From Acidobacteriota bacterium (lineage in GTDB: Bacteria > Acidobacteriota > Terriglobia > Terriglobales > Acidobacteriaceae), in contig JAFDVQ010000009.1 in NCBI GenBank assembly GCA_018268915.1, forward strand, positions 1-64,000: a DNA stretch of 64,000 nucleotides. The letters run 5' to 3'. This document shows positions 24,752 through 33,498 of this stretch, in pieces (positions within the stretch are counted from its first letter, which is position 1; every line of letters begins with the position of its first letter). The notes under the pieces were generated by a model that had not been told where the DNA came from, did not search any database, and was given only the letters and a program-made list of their open reading frames with translations. The position numbers were made by a program, and so were the translations under genes.

Positions 24752-25666
24752 TTATTGTCCGAAAAACGTTTTGAATGAATCCGCCATGACCAGCACGGCG
24801 GGGCCAAGTACGACCAGAAAGAGTGAGGGGAAAATGAACAACACAAGCGGAAACAGAAGCTTTACCGATAGCTTCGCTGCCTTCTCTTCGATTTCCTGAA
24901 CTCGCTTCGTGCGCAGAGTGTCGGAATGAACACGAAGAGTCTTACCGATACTCGTTCCGAACTGCTCGGCTTGCACCAGCATCGAAACGAGATTTCTGAT
25001 GACGTCCACGTCCGTCCGCTCTGCAAGATGCTTCCAGGCATCGGCTCGTGCACGGCCAGCACGCTGCTCAAGAGCAACGATACCAAGCTCGTCACTCAGT
25101 GCCGGCTGTGCTTTTTCCAACTCCTGAGCGGTGCGTGCCGTTGCCTGATCAAGGCTGAGGCCAGCTTCGACGCATATTACAAGGAGATCCAGTACATCCG
25201 GAAGGCCCTTCTTGATTTCCTTCTGCCGATTTGCAATTTTGCGTCCCAGCCAGAAATCCGGAGCGAGGAAACCTCCGCCCGCCGCAACCGCAAAAACGAA
25301 CATCGGGCCGAAGTGATAAGCACCGGTCACCCACGCCAGCAGAATGAGTACGCAGGGAGTCATGACCTTCGCGCCGTAGAACATCTTGATCGCGTTCTCT
25401 GAACGGATGCCGGCGCGAACGAGCCGCTGCTGAGCCACTGATATTTCCTGCTGGCTCTTGGGCAGCACCTTCTCAAAGTGCTCGACTACTCCGCCAATCA
25501 CATGGCGGGTCTCCTCCAGGGTTGATGAAATAGATTTCTTCGCTGTCGCGCGAGGATAAAGGGCAGACGAAATTCGATCCTGAATCTTGTCGCGGTAGAA
25601 GATCAACAGTCCGCCGCTACCAATCAGAAGAAACGCGACCAGGAAGGCGATGATTGCAAATGTCAT
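24752..25666 (-). CDS. tadC: Tad inner-membrane platform protein TadC
   Basis: A 304-residue type II secretion F-domain protein. An N-terminal helix (2-22) is followed by a cytoplasmic stretch, a central helix pair (about 105-145), the T2SSF domain with DVLDLLVICVEAGLSLDQA and LGTSIG-like AEQFGTSIGKTLRVHSDTLR, and a final helix pair. AGAGGG lies 5 nt before ATG 25666, and only 10 bp separate it from tadB. With TadB it forms the inner-membrane platform driven by the TadA ATPase. Sequence and length are ordinary for the family. An antisense open frame over this gene is a coding shadow. Confidence 0.93.
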   Translation of the reverse strand: MTFAIIAFLVAFLLIGSGGLLIFYRDKIQDRISSALYPRATAKKSISSTLEETRHVIGGVVEHFEKVLPKSQQEISVAQQRLVRAGIRSENAIKMFYGAKVMTPCVLILLAWVTGAYHFGPMFVFAVAAGGGFLAPDFWLGRKIANRQKEIKKGLPDVLDLLVICVEAGLSLDQATARTAQELEKAQPALSDELGIVALEQRAGRARADAWKHLAERTDVDVIRNLVSMLVQAEQFGTSIGKTLRVHSDTLRTKRVQEIEEKAAKLSVKLLFPLVLFIFPSLFLVVLGPAVLVMADSFKTFFGQ

Positions 25667-25676
25667 TGTTCCCTCT

Positions 25677-26648
25677 CTAGACGTCCATGTTGACGATCTT
25701 GCGGATGATCATACCGCCGATGAAAATCATGGTGCCGGCTGCATAGAGCAGTTTGACACCCATTGGCTTCTTCCAGAGCAAGCTCATGAGGTCGGGATTG
25801 ACCATATAGAGCAGCACGCCAAGAACGATCGGAAGAAGAGTCAGGATCCATCCCGTCAGTCTGCCTTGCGCGGTATGAGTGAGCACCTGTCTCTTGAGTC
25901 GGAACCGTTCCCGGATAACCTGTGCGGTTTTCTCGAGAACTTCGGCGAGGTTACCGCCGCTTTCTCGTTGAATTAAGATGGCGGTGGCCACGATCTTCAC
26001 ATCTTGTATTGGCACCCTCGTCACCATGTTGTCGAGGGCCGATTTGAGCTCAAGACCGTAGTTCATTTCGTCGAAGGTAAGGCGGAACTCGCCGCCCACG
26101 GGGTCGGCACATTCGCGCGATACCAGTCCCATGGCGGCATTAAGACTGTGGCCCACGCGCAGAGCACTGACGATCAGTTCGAGTGCTTCCGGGATGCCCT
26201 GCTCGAACTTACCCAGCCGTCTCTTGCGCTTTTGAAATACAAAGATGACAGGGCCGGAGCCAGTGACGAGACCGATCAGGAATCCGAAGAGGATCGCGTC
26301 TGTGCGGAGGTAGACCAGATACGCAGGGATGATGAAGCAGACTCCGCAGAATAAGGCCAATTGGCCGACCGTCCACTTGACGTTGGCTTGATAAAGGAAC
26401 CTGCGGATACGGGGCGCGAGCTCCATTTTCGTCAGAGCGCGATCAAGCCACGGGATGGTGCTCATCACGTCGTTCTTGCGAACGTCGACGATGAGATCTG
26501 CCATTTCTGGCTTCCCTACTGCGATGGCGGATTCAAGCCTCGTCATGATTGCGCGGGTCTGGTCGGTCGCGCCGGAACCGCTTGCGGCGGCAACCAATAC
26601 AACGACCAGGAAGACTCCGAGAAAAACGAGACTACCAATGATTAGCAT
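25677..26648 (-). CDS. tadB: Tad inner-membrane platform protein TadB
   Basis: A 323-residue F-domain membrane protein, partner of TadC. The N-terminal helix (1-22) is followed by a soluble region, a helix pair (about 95-135), the T2SSF core EALELIVSALRVGHSLNAAMGLV and ESGGNLAEVLEKTAQVIRER, and two C-terminal helices. GGAGGT lies 5 nt before ATG 26648, an excellent ribosome site. Gap of 24 bp after tadA and 10 bp before tadC show a single operon. Its expected role is anchoring the pilus extension motor in the inner membrane. Confidence 0.94.
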   Translation of the reverse strand: MLIIGSLVFLGVFLVVVLVAAASGSGATDQTRAIMTRLESAIAVGKPEMADLIVDVRKNDVMSTIPWLDRALTKMELAPRIRRFLYQANVKWTVGQLALFCGVCFIIPAYLVYLRTDAILFGFLIGLVTGSGPVIFVFQKRKRRLGKFEQGIPEALELIVSALRVGHSLNAAMGLVSRECADPVGGEFRLTFDEMNYGLELKSALDNMVTRVPIQDVKIVATAILIQRESGGNLAEVLEKTAQVIRERFRLKRQVLTHTAQGRLTGWILTLLPIVLGVLLYMVNPDLMSLLWKKPMGVKLLYAAGTMIFIGGMIIRKIVNMDV

Positions 26649-26672
26649 GTTCTACCTCCGCACGGCTCCGGC

Positions 26673-27953
26673 TCAGTTCACTTCCGTTACTTTCTCAAAC
26701 AAGCTCGGCGGCAGGAAGATTCCGGCAGTACGTAGCTGTTCGAGGAATTTGGGACGGATGCGGCTGGGGACGAAGGCGCCTTGCACTCTTCCGTTTGGCC
26801 CGATGCCCTTCTTCTGGAATGCAAAGATTTCCTGCATACTGATCACGTTCTCTTCCATGCCCGTGATCTCGTGGATGCTGACGCATTTACGGGAACCATC
26901 ACTCAGGCGCGAAGCCTGGACGACGATGGTAAGCGCAGATGCGATCTGCTGCCGGACTGTCTTTTCCGGCAGGTTGAGGTTGGTCATCGCGACCATGGAC
27001 TCAAGACGGGTCAAGGCATCGCGAGCCGTGTTGGCGTGGATGGTGGTCATTGATCCTTCGTGACCCGTGTTCATCGCCTGAAGCATGTCGAACGCTTCTT
27101 CGCCACGGCACTCACCGATGATGATGCGGTCGGGACGCATACGAAGACAGTTGATAAGCAATTGCCTCTGCCGGATGGCACCCTGGCCTTCCACGTTCGG
27201 CGGGCGCGTTTCGAGCCTGACGATGTTTTCCTGCGCAAGCTGAAGTTCGGCCGCGTCTTCGATGGTGATGACGCGCTCGTTCGGTGGAATGTATTGAGAC
27301 AAAATGTTCAAGAAGGTCGTCTTACCGGCGCCGGTACCACCGGAGATCAAGATGCTGAGGCGGGCGCGGACGGCAGCCGAGAGCAGTTCCATCATTTCTG
27401 CTGAGATACTTTTCAGCTGCACCAACTGGTTTGCGGCCAGAGGACCGGTGCCGAAACGGCGGATGGACATCGAAGGTCCATCGAGCGCGAGCGGCGGAAT
27501 AATGGCGTTCACACGAGAGCCGTCGGGGAGGCGGGCGTCAACCATCGGCGAAGACTCGTCAACGCGGCGTCCTACACGGGAGACAATGCGGTCGATGATC
27601 TGCAGCAGGTGTCGGTCGTCGCGGAAGGAGCAGTCGGCGCGTTGAATCAGGCCGCCTTTTTCAATGAACACATGGTCCTTGTCGTTGACCATGATGTCGG
27701 AGATCTTTGGATCCTTGAGCAGCGGCTCCAGGGGTCCAAGTCCGAAGACTTCGTCCAGCAGGTCGGTCTGGATCTTCTCCTGCTCGTCAAAGCTGAGCGG
27801 AACCCGGCGGTCGCTGATGATCTCGTTGATGATGCTCGAAACCGCCTGCCGAGCCTGGCTGGAGTTGATTCGGGAAAGCTTTTCCAGATCGAGCTTCGAG
27901 AGCAGCGTACGGTGTACTTCTGCTTTGAAGTTTTCCAGATTCATTGATTCCAC
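26673..27953 (-). CDS. tadA: Tad secretion ATPase TadA/CpaF
   Basis: A 426-residue hexameric secretion ATPase of the CpaF group. The N-terminal domain (1-150) leads to an intact Walker A GGTGAGKTT (205-213), an Asp box (VITIEDAAELQL), Walker B-like RPDRIIIGECRGEEA, and the His box region with MNTGHEGSMTTIHAN. All motor motifs look functional. It powers pilin assembly, and in related systems a single ATPase also drives retraction. The frame opens at GTG 27953; ATG 27944 is an alternative, with no decisive ribosome site. It sits between tadZ and tadB in the operon. Confidence 0.95.
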   Translation of the reverse strand: MESMNLENFKAEVHRTLLSKLDLEKLSRINSSQARQAVSSIINEIISDRRVPLSFDEQEKIQTDLLDEVFGLGPLEPLLKDPKISDIMVNDKDHVFIEKGGLIQRADCSFRDDRHLLQIIDRIVSRVGRRVDESSPMVDARLPDGSRVNAIIPPLALDGPSMSIRRFGTGPLAANQLVQLKSISAEMMELLSAAVRARLSILISGGTGAGKTTFLNILSQYIPPNERVITIEDAAELQLAQENIVRLETRPPNVEGQGAIRQRQLLINCLRMRPDRIIIGECRGEEAFDMLQAMNTGHEGSMTTIHANTARDALTRLESMVAMTNLNLPEKTVRQQIASALTIVVQASRLSDGSRKCVSIHEITGMEENVISMQEIFAFQKKGIGPNGRVQGAFVPSRIRPKFLEQLRTAGIFLPPSLFEKVTEVN

Positions 27954-27996
27954 GGTGCGCCGTCCTTCACTTCAGAATCCGTCAAATAACGGGGGA

Positions 27997-29226
27997 CTAT
28001 TTGAAAAGGCTGAAGCCTTTCCGCTTCTCGGGCTTGGGAGGCATTCCGCACGCCGCCCTTGCCATGTCCTGGAGAACTCTTGCAATGCTTGAATCGTCCA
28101 ACGCCAGCGGAACAGCCTCATTCTGCATGCGGCGAACGTTGAAGTAGTCGCTTGGAATTTTCCAAGAGATCGGTTTGGTGAGTGCCTTCTCGATATGCTC
28201 CTCATCCACACCCATGGAACTCTTCACATATCGATTGAGCACGATTTCGAGTTTTGGAGTTCCGGCTTTGAAAAACTCCGAGATCAGCCGGTGAGAGTTG
28301 CGAAGCTCCGGAATGCCGGCCTGCATCACGAGGTAGGCCGTGTCGGCCTGCTCAAACCAGCCCGCGTCCGTCAGATCGAAACGAGAACCAGCGTCGATGA
28401 CTACATAAGAGAAGTCTTGACGAGCCACGGTGAGCATCTTCTCGATTGCGTCATTGGTGGCTTGAACGTGCGGAAACCTTCCGGGCGCCGCCAGCACGGG
28501 AAGTCCCGAGTTATGCTTTGTAAGCAATTTCGAAAAGAAGTTTGTATCGATTCGATCCGCGTTCTGCAGTGCATCCGCGGTAGAGAACTGGGTCGTCAAT
28601 CCGAGGCTGAGAGCGGCATCTCCGAGGGGTAAGTCGAGGTCGATCAGAACCGCGCTTTGCTGACACTCCTGAACCAGAGCTACAGCGAAGTTACAAGCTA
28701 CGGTTGTAACTCCCGATCCCCCCTTGCCTCCGAGAAAGACCAGCAGCTTGCCCCCGGTCTTCTTAGCTCCGCCTTTCCCGCCGCTGCGGCGGGAGCCGGC
28801 ACGCATAAGAGCATCGGAAAGAGCATTGGCGTCGATTGGGTCAGACAGAAACTCGCGAGCCCCGGCGCGCATTGAGCGCACCATGACATTGGGATCGAGC
28901 CGCGAGGTGTAGACCATCACGGTGGTGCTGGTGGTAGAGGCAACAAACTCTACGAGTTCGAGAGCATATTCGACGTCTGACTCGAGGTCAATGATGACCG
29001 CGTCAAATGCTTTTTCGCCCAGCATTCTGGGCATTTCTTTCAGAGTCGGGGGATAAGAAGAGTATTCCCGCACAATAGCAGCGTGTGAGCTATTCAAAGC
29101 GCTCACAATGAGCCTGCGACGCTGCTCACTGGGACAGATCAGCGCGATGGACAGGACATTTCCGCCAAGGGAATCAGAGTCGTGCGAGTTATCAGTCACA
29201 GATTGAAAGCTCCCAGGTTCTTGCAC
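27997..29226 (-). CDS. tadZ: Pilus localisation ATPase TadZ/CpaE
   Basis: A 409-residue MinD/ParA-like protein. The first 145 residues form a receiver-like domain (DAVIIDLESDVEYALELVEF, then VMVYTSRLD and AGAREFLSDP), where phosphorylation chemistry is usually lost. The ATPase domain begins at about 158 with a deviant Walker A GGKGGSGVTT (166-175) and IDLDLPLGDAALSLGL. TadZ proteins mark the pole or assembly site for the Tad machine. The start GTG 29226 is the outer limit of the frame. A short basic C-terminus (KPEKRKGFSLFK) ends the protein. It precedes tadA by 43 bp in the same operon. Confidence 0.92.
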   Translation of the reverse strand: MQEPGSFQSVTDNSHDSDSLGGNVLSIALICPSEQRRRLIVSALNSSHAAIVREYSSYPPTLKEMPRMLGEKAFDAVIIDLESDVEYALELVEFVASTTSTTVMVYTSRLDPNVMVRSMRAGAREFLSDPIDANALSDALMRAGSRRSGGKGGAKKTGGKLLVFLGGKGGSGVTTVACNFAVALVQECQQSAVLIDLDLPLGDAALSLGLTTQFSTADALQNADRIDTNFFSKLLTKHNSGLPVLAAPGRFPHVQATNDAIEKMLTVARQDFSYVVIDAGSRFDLTDAGWFEQADTAYLVMQAGIPELRNSHRLISEFFKAGTPKLEIVLNRYVKSSMGVDEEHIEKALTKPISWKIPSDYFNVRRMQNEAVPLALDDSSIARVLQDMARAACGMPPKPEKRKGFSLFK

Positions 29227-29292
29227 CAGACTGCGGTGTAACCGAGTTCAGGGCGTTTGTCAGCATACTTTAGTCGTTCTTGAATCACCTTC

Positions 29293-29820
29293 TCAACGAG
29301 AAAAGAAGGAAATGAGAGTACCAATTGCTATCGCGGGAGCGTAAGGCATCTTTCGTGCCTTTGGGTTGGAAAGGTTGAGATCCGGAGGCGTATGTAACCC
29401 GCGCTTTCTCCAGCCAAACACCAAGTCCCCTGCTCCCGAAAACATTTCGCCCAGGAAGCCCCCGAAGGTGGCCCAGGCCAGTGCCATGATTCCGCCCGCC
29501 ACTGCGATCATCACCAACGCAAAGACGAGTTGCTGCCACCAAATCCACGCTCCGATAGCGGCGCATAGCTTCACGTCTCCCATGCCCATGCCGCCCATCA
29601 TTGCTAAAATTCCGTAAACCAGACCGCCTAGTAGCATGCCCACGAGGCTCTGACCGAGCCCATGCCATCCCTCCACCCACGTTGAAACGACCAATCCTCC
29701 CAAGAGGAACGGGAAAACCAGCCAGTTTGGGATACGGCGACTGCGGAGGTCAGTTACGGTCGCCACAATCAGCACGGCTAACGTCGGCCACCAGGCATAG
29801 GGGTGCTGAATGTGCTGCAA
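29293..29820 (-). CDS. cpaA: Prepilin peptidase TadV/CpaA (A24 family)
   Basis: A 175-residue polytopic aspartic protease that cleaves Flp prepilin. Both catalytic aspartates are visible: TVTDLRSRRIPN (D24) and GMGMGDVKL (the GxGD motif). It lacks the N-terminal methylase domain of PilD, as expected for the Tad type. The start is TTG 29820, with GGAGG 7 nt upstream; an ATG at nearly the same place is in another frame. It is the first gene of the minus-strand tad operon, 66 bp ahead of tadZ. Confidence 0.92.
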   Translation of the reverse strand: MQHIQHPYAWWPTLAVLIVATVTDLRSRRIPNWLVFPFLLGGLVVSTWVEGWHGLGQSLVGMLLGGLVYGILAMMGGMGMGDVKLCAAIGAWIWWQQLVFALVMIAVAGGIMALAWATFGGFLGEMFSGAGDLVFGWRKRGLHTPPDLNLSNPKARKMPYAPAIAIGTLISFFSR

Positions 29821-30274
29821 AGCATGTCCTCCAATGCTCCCCCCGTCCTTATGGCTGCAGTTAGAGCAAATCGGCCCCCAAGGATGGACGCATCTTAACT
29901 CCCGCAGAATTCAATGCGTTACATTGGGGGTGTCGAGCCAAGTGTACACGGAAGTGCATCTGTGGAGTACCCCGGGCCAATCAGGGGTATACACCGGAGT
30001 AATGCCCATCGGCGGCCTTCAAAGATAGAGAAGAACCCGTGTTTTACCATCCTCTCATTTAGGAGTTCAGCCCGCCACAAAGGCGGGATAAAAGTTTTGC
30101 GATTGGCAAGATTCTCCCAAAATGGGTGTTCGGCTATTTCGGTACCCGTGGAGCAAGCAAAACCATGGGTGTAACTCGAGTTATGGACCTTTGATAGCTC
30201 GATTGGTTCCTTCAAGCCCTCAGAGTTACTCTCGGTTTTCATCGAGCGGCCATCAGCCGTTGTATGCTTCTTTA
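29821..30274. other. Divergent gap upstream of the tad operon
   Basis: A 454-bp region that should carry the tad operon promoter (minus) and that of the unknown membrane protein (plus). It holds a hairpin CCCGCC-ACAAA-GGCGGG at 30071-30087 followed by a short T-run on the plus strand, and a pair TACCCC/GGGGTA around 29969-29991. No convincing promoter or gene is visible. Confidence 0.4.
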
Positions 30275-31135
30275 ATGCTCAGGCGACATGCTTTAGTTGA
30301 AATCGTTCTTGCTGTGGCTCTGTCGCCCCTTGCAGCGTATGCCCAATTGGAGGCCCCGCCAGTCACACGGTCCACGACTGCGGCGCTCAAAACGAATCAA
30401 CCCGCCTCACCGACGCCCGAAACTACACCACAAGCTCCACCCCAAATCGTCGTCACAGCACCTCCGGCCCAGCCCGCGCCGTGGTCGTGGCACGACAAAG
30501 TGCTCTGGGGAGCCGAAATCATTCTGGTCTTCCTGGGCTATGCGGGCGTCTACCTGGCCCTGAAGACTCTCAAAAACATCCAGCGGCAGACTGAGTTCGG
30601 TGTTTCTGCCGCTCAGGCGGCACTGCAATGCGCCAATGCGTCGCTGGAGAGTTCCCAGGCTATTGTTGACTCTGGCCGCCCCTGGATCGTCATCACTGTC
30701 GAGCCGTTTCTCAGTGTTGACCATGGCTTCAAGGTAATGGCCACCAACCGAGGACGAACCCCAGCCCGCATCCTTGCCAAAGCCGATTGCGTAAAAATAG
30801 CCAAAGACGATACCGAGCTTCCGTCGACGCCGGACTACGACAGCGGCAAATCGGCGACACCGTTCGAGCCAATCATCCTGCTTCCGGGAGAAACAGCAGG
30901 TATCCGCCCCTTCCGGCGTTCCGATGTGCGTTCCTACTGCTCCTCAGACGAGCAGGTGAAGAAGCTGGAGCGCTGGGAAGAGAAGCTGTTCGTTTACGGA
31001 AAAGTGATCTATCGTGATCTTATCTCGCCAATGGACCAGCCCGACCACGAAACCGACTGGTGCTGCTGGTACGTCTACGGAGATAAAGACGCGCTGGTCC
31101 TGGCTGGTCCGCCGGAATACAACAAGCACTCCTAA
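30275..31135 (+). CDS. Unknown membrane protein with TPA motif domain
   Basis: A 286-residue protein I cannot name. With ATG 30275 it has a signal peptide (MLRRHALVEI..., cleavage near AYAQ), a proline/threonine-rich stretch (25-70), one membrane helix (about 74-97) and a soluble C-terminal domain. The latter has RPWIVITVEP and later ATNRGRTPARI, a pattern (aromatic W-I-V strand, then N-x-G-x-TPA) seen in many small uncharacterised membrane-anchored bacterial proteins. The frame runs open to 30122, but that part looks non-coding. The chosen start has a weak ribosome site. It precedes the ABC transporter genes by 101 bp on the same strand; no clear functional link. Confidence 0.6.
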   Translation: MLRRHALVEIVLAVALSPLAAYAQLEAPPVTRSTTAALKTNQPASPTPETTPQAPPQIVVTAPPAQPAPWSWHDKVLWGAEIILVFLGYAGVYLALKTLKNIQRQTEFGVSAAQAALQCANASLESSQAIVDSGRPWIVITVEPFLSVDHGFKVMATNRGRTPARILAKADCVKIAKDDTELPSTPDYDSGKSATPFEPIILLPGETAGIRPFRRSDVRSYCSSDEQVKKLERWEEKLFVYGKVIYRDLISPMDQPDHETDWCCWYVYGDKDALVLAGPPEYNKHS

Positions 31136-31236
31136 TACCTTCCGCAGAGTTCGCCCGGCCGCAACAACGTATCATTGCGCTAGAAACTCGCAAGATCCTG
31201 TTCAAACCCAAGTCAGCCAAAGCCCCAGGGGACTCC

Positions 31237-32139
31237 ATGCCAGTTGTTGAACTCTCAGGAGTGACAAAAGCCTACGAGAGCAAGGTCGCTGTGCGCGATC
31301 TCAGCCTGTCGATTGAGGCAGGACAGATGTTCGGGCTTCTCGGACCAAATGGCGCCGGGAAGACAAGCTCGATTCGCATGATGATGGGCATCACGATGCC
31401 CGATTCGGGAACGGTAAAGCTCTTCGAAAAGCCATTTTCGCGGGACAGCCTTGAGCGAGTCGGCTATCTACCCGAGGAACGCGGACTCTACAAAAAGATG
31501 AAAGTCCTGGAGCAGCTGATATTTTTCGGTCAGCTGCATGGGCTTTCATCCAGCGATGCGGAAAAGCGGGCGACGAGGTGGGCAAAGCGGCTGGAGATCG
31601 ACGAGGCCCTCACGAAGAAAACCGAAGAGCTGTCAAAGGGGATGCAGCAGAAGATCCAGTTCATCGGCTCCCTGCTACACGATCCGGGGCTGATCGTCAT
31701 GGATGAGCCCTTCAGCGGGCTCGACCCGGTAAACGCCAAGCTGCTGGAGCAGACCTTGCTCGAGCTCAAGGACGAAGGCCGGGCGATCGTCTTTTCGACC
31801 CACCGGATGGACCAGGTAGAGAAGCTCTGCGACTCAATCTGCCTTATCAACAAGGGGCAGGCTGTGCTGTCCGGCCGAGTACGTGAGATCAAGTCGCGCT
31901 ACGAGCGGAATCACATCATCGTGGAGTTCGATGGTAGCGCCGACTTCCTCTCAAGTTCAGAAGTATCAGAAGCGCAAAACTTCTCGGGCCATGCGGAGAT
32001 CAAGCTGAAGCCGCACGGCGACGCGCAGAAGCTACTGCACGAAGCGTCGGCCAACGCGAAGATTTACCGATTCGAGATGGTCGAGCCGTCGCTTGAAGAG
32101 ATCTTCATTGAAACTGTAGGGGGCAGCGTCGATGCGTAA
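31237..32139 (+). CDS. ABC transporter ATPase, NatA type
   Basis: A 300-residue ATP-binding subunit. Walker A GPNGAGKT (36-43), signature LSKGM (132-136), Walker B LIVMDEP (152-158) and the switch histidine in STHR are all intact. The C-terminal ~80 residues match the DUF4162-like extension of NatA-type exporters. It overlaps the permease gene by 8 bp (32132-32139), so they form one unit. NatAB-like exporters pump sodium or drugs; the substrate here cannot be told from sequence. Confidence 0.92.
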   Translation: MPVVELSGVTKAYESKVAVRDLSLSIEAGQMFGLLGPNGAGKTSSIRMMMGITMPDSGTVKLFEKPFSRDSLERVGYLPEERGLYKKMKVLEQLIFFGQLHGLSSSDAEKRATRWAKRLEIDEALTKKTEELSKGMQQKIQFIGSLLHDPGLIVMDEPFSGLDPVNAKLLEQTLLELKDEGRAIVFSTHRMDQVEKLCDSICLINKGQAVLSGRVREIKSRYERNHIIVEFDGSADFLSSSEVSEAQNFSGHAEIKLKPHGDAQKLLHEASANAKIYRFEMVEPSLEEIFIETVGGSVDA

Positions 32140-33379
32140 TATTCTGCTGGTTGCGAAGCGCGAATATCTGGAGCAGGTCCGCGGCCGAGCATTCAAGATG
32201 ACGACCTTCGGCGTGCCCCTGATCTTCGCCGCCATACTGGGAATCGCGTTTCTGTCGAGCCGGGGACTGGGCGCGGGCAAGCACCTGGCGATCGGGTCGA
32301 GCGACGCGCTGCTGGCAAGCGAGGTCAAAGGGCAGCTCATCGGGGACAAGGACACCAAGACGAAGGTCGACGTCATCTCTCCTGCGACCAGTGCTGACCG
32401 GAACACCCTGATCGACGAAGTCAAAACGAAGAAGATCGAAGGTTTTCTGTGGATTGAAACGCCACAAGGCAAGGCCCCGACGGCTACGTATACATCTCAG
32501 TCTTCGGGTGATTTCATTACGGGTTCTCGCATGAGAGAGGCGGTGAATCATGCCCTTCTCAACGCCAGCCTGCAGAGTGGCGGCTTGCAGCACCAGGCCG
32601 CAGAGGACCTCGTCAAGGGAATCCCGGTCGAAACGTTTCAGGTGAGGAAGGATGGCTCGGTAGTCAAGAGCAATGCAACGGCATCATTCTGGAAAGGCTA
32701 CGTGATGGCCATCCTGCTCTCAATGACCACCATGGTCTACGGGATGAACGTGGCTCGTTCGGTAATACAGGAGAAGACATCGCGGATCTTTGAAGTGATG
32801 TTATCGATTGCTCGTCCTGCCGATATGCTGGCCGGCAAGCTGATCGGCGTGGGTGCGGTTGGCCTGACGCAGATCGGCATCTGGCTTGTGGCGGGAGCCA
32901 TCATTCTAGGGACGCCTTTCGCTGCCACCATTTTGAGCGGAGACTATGCAGTTCACGTGTCGGCGCTCGAGACGGTGCTGTTCCCTGTTTACTTCCTGCT
33001 TGGTTATCTGCTCTACAGCTCCCTGTTCGCGGGGCTTGCGGCAACCTGCGAGACGGAACAAGAACTCCAGATGTTCATGCCCCTGGCCGCCGTGCCGGTG
33101 TGGCTGAGCTTCTCACTGATCATGGTGGTGATGAACGATTCGAATTCAGCCTGGGCAGTGGGCGGCTCACTTTTCCCGCCAACTGCGCCGATCATCATGT
33201 TTCTGCGTATGGCATCGCAGGTCCCGCCGGCATGGCAGTTCGCCGTTTCGATCGGACTGCTGGTGTTGAGCATTGTATCGGTGCTATGGGTTTCGGCGAA
33301 GCTTTATCGGGTGGGAATCCTGATGTACGGCAAGCGCGCGACCCTGCCGGAGTTGGTGCGCTGGCTGCGCTATAGCTGA
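32132..33379 (+). CDS. ABC transporter permease, NatB type
   Basis: A 415-residue permease of the ABC-2 family. One N-terminal helix (about 22-40) is followed by a large extracytoplasmic domain (45-185) and five or six C-terminal helices beginning at about 190, with the conserved IQEKTSRIFEVMLSIARPADMLAGK loop typical of NatB proteins. Translation starts inside the end of the ATPase gene. Two hairpins lie downstream in the convergent gap with the TonB receptor gene. Confidence 0.9.
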   Translation: MRNILLVAKREYLEQVRGRAFKMTTFGVPLIFAAILGIAFLSSRGLGAGKHLAIGSSDALLASEVKGQLIGDKDTKTKVDVISPATSADRNTLIDEVKTKKIEGFLWIETPQGKAPTATYTSQSSGDFITGSRMREAVNHALLNASLQSGGLQHQAAEDLVKGIPVETFQVRKDGSVVKSNATASFWKGYVMAILLSMTTMVYGMNVARSVIQEKTSRIFEVMLSIARPADMLAGKLIGVGAVGLTQIGIWLVAGAIILGTPFAATILSGDYAVHVSALETVLFPVYFLLGYLLYSSLFAGLAATCETEQELQMFMPLAAVPVWLSFSLIMVVMNDSNSAWAVGGSLFPPTAPIIMFLRMASQVPPAWQFAVSIGLLVLSIVSVLWVSAKLYRVGILMYGKRATLPELVRWLRYS

Positions 33380-33408
33380 AGCAAACGAAAGAATCAAGAC
33401 GAAAAAAT

Positions 33409-33444
33409 GCCCGGACCATGGAGGAACAGCGGACCGGTCCGGGC
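33409..33444 (-). terminator. Terminator of the TonB-dependent receptor gene
   Basis: Perfect 9-bp stem GCCCGGACC (33409-33417) with GGTCCGGGC (33436-33444), loop 18 nt. On the minus strand the stem is followed by ATTTTTT, a classic U-tract, so it terminates the receptor transcript. Confidence 0.8.
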
Positions 33445-33459
33445 TAAGAGTTGTTAAGG

Positions 33460-33491
33460 ATGCCCGGAGCGGGAGAACCTGTTCCGGGCAT
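33460..33491 (+). terminator. Terminator of the ABC transporter operon
   Basis: Perfect 9-bp stem ATGCCCGGA (33460-33468) with TCCGGGCAT (33483-33491), loop 14 nt, followed on the plus strand by TTTCTTGTTT. Its stem core repeats that of the neighbouring hairpin at 33409-33444. Confidence 0.75.
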
Positions 33492-33498
33492 TTCTTGT

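Noticed and set aside
24926..25402. Plus-strand frame of 158 codons over tadC
   Set aside because: Antisense to a clear tadC gene and without any recognisable domain.
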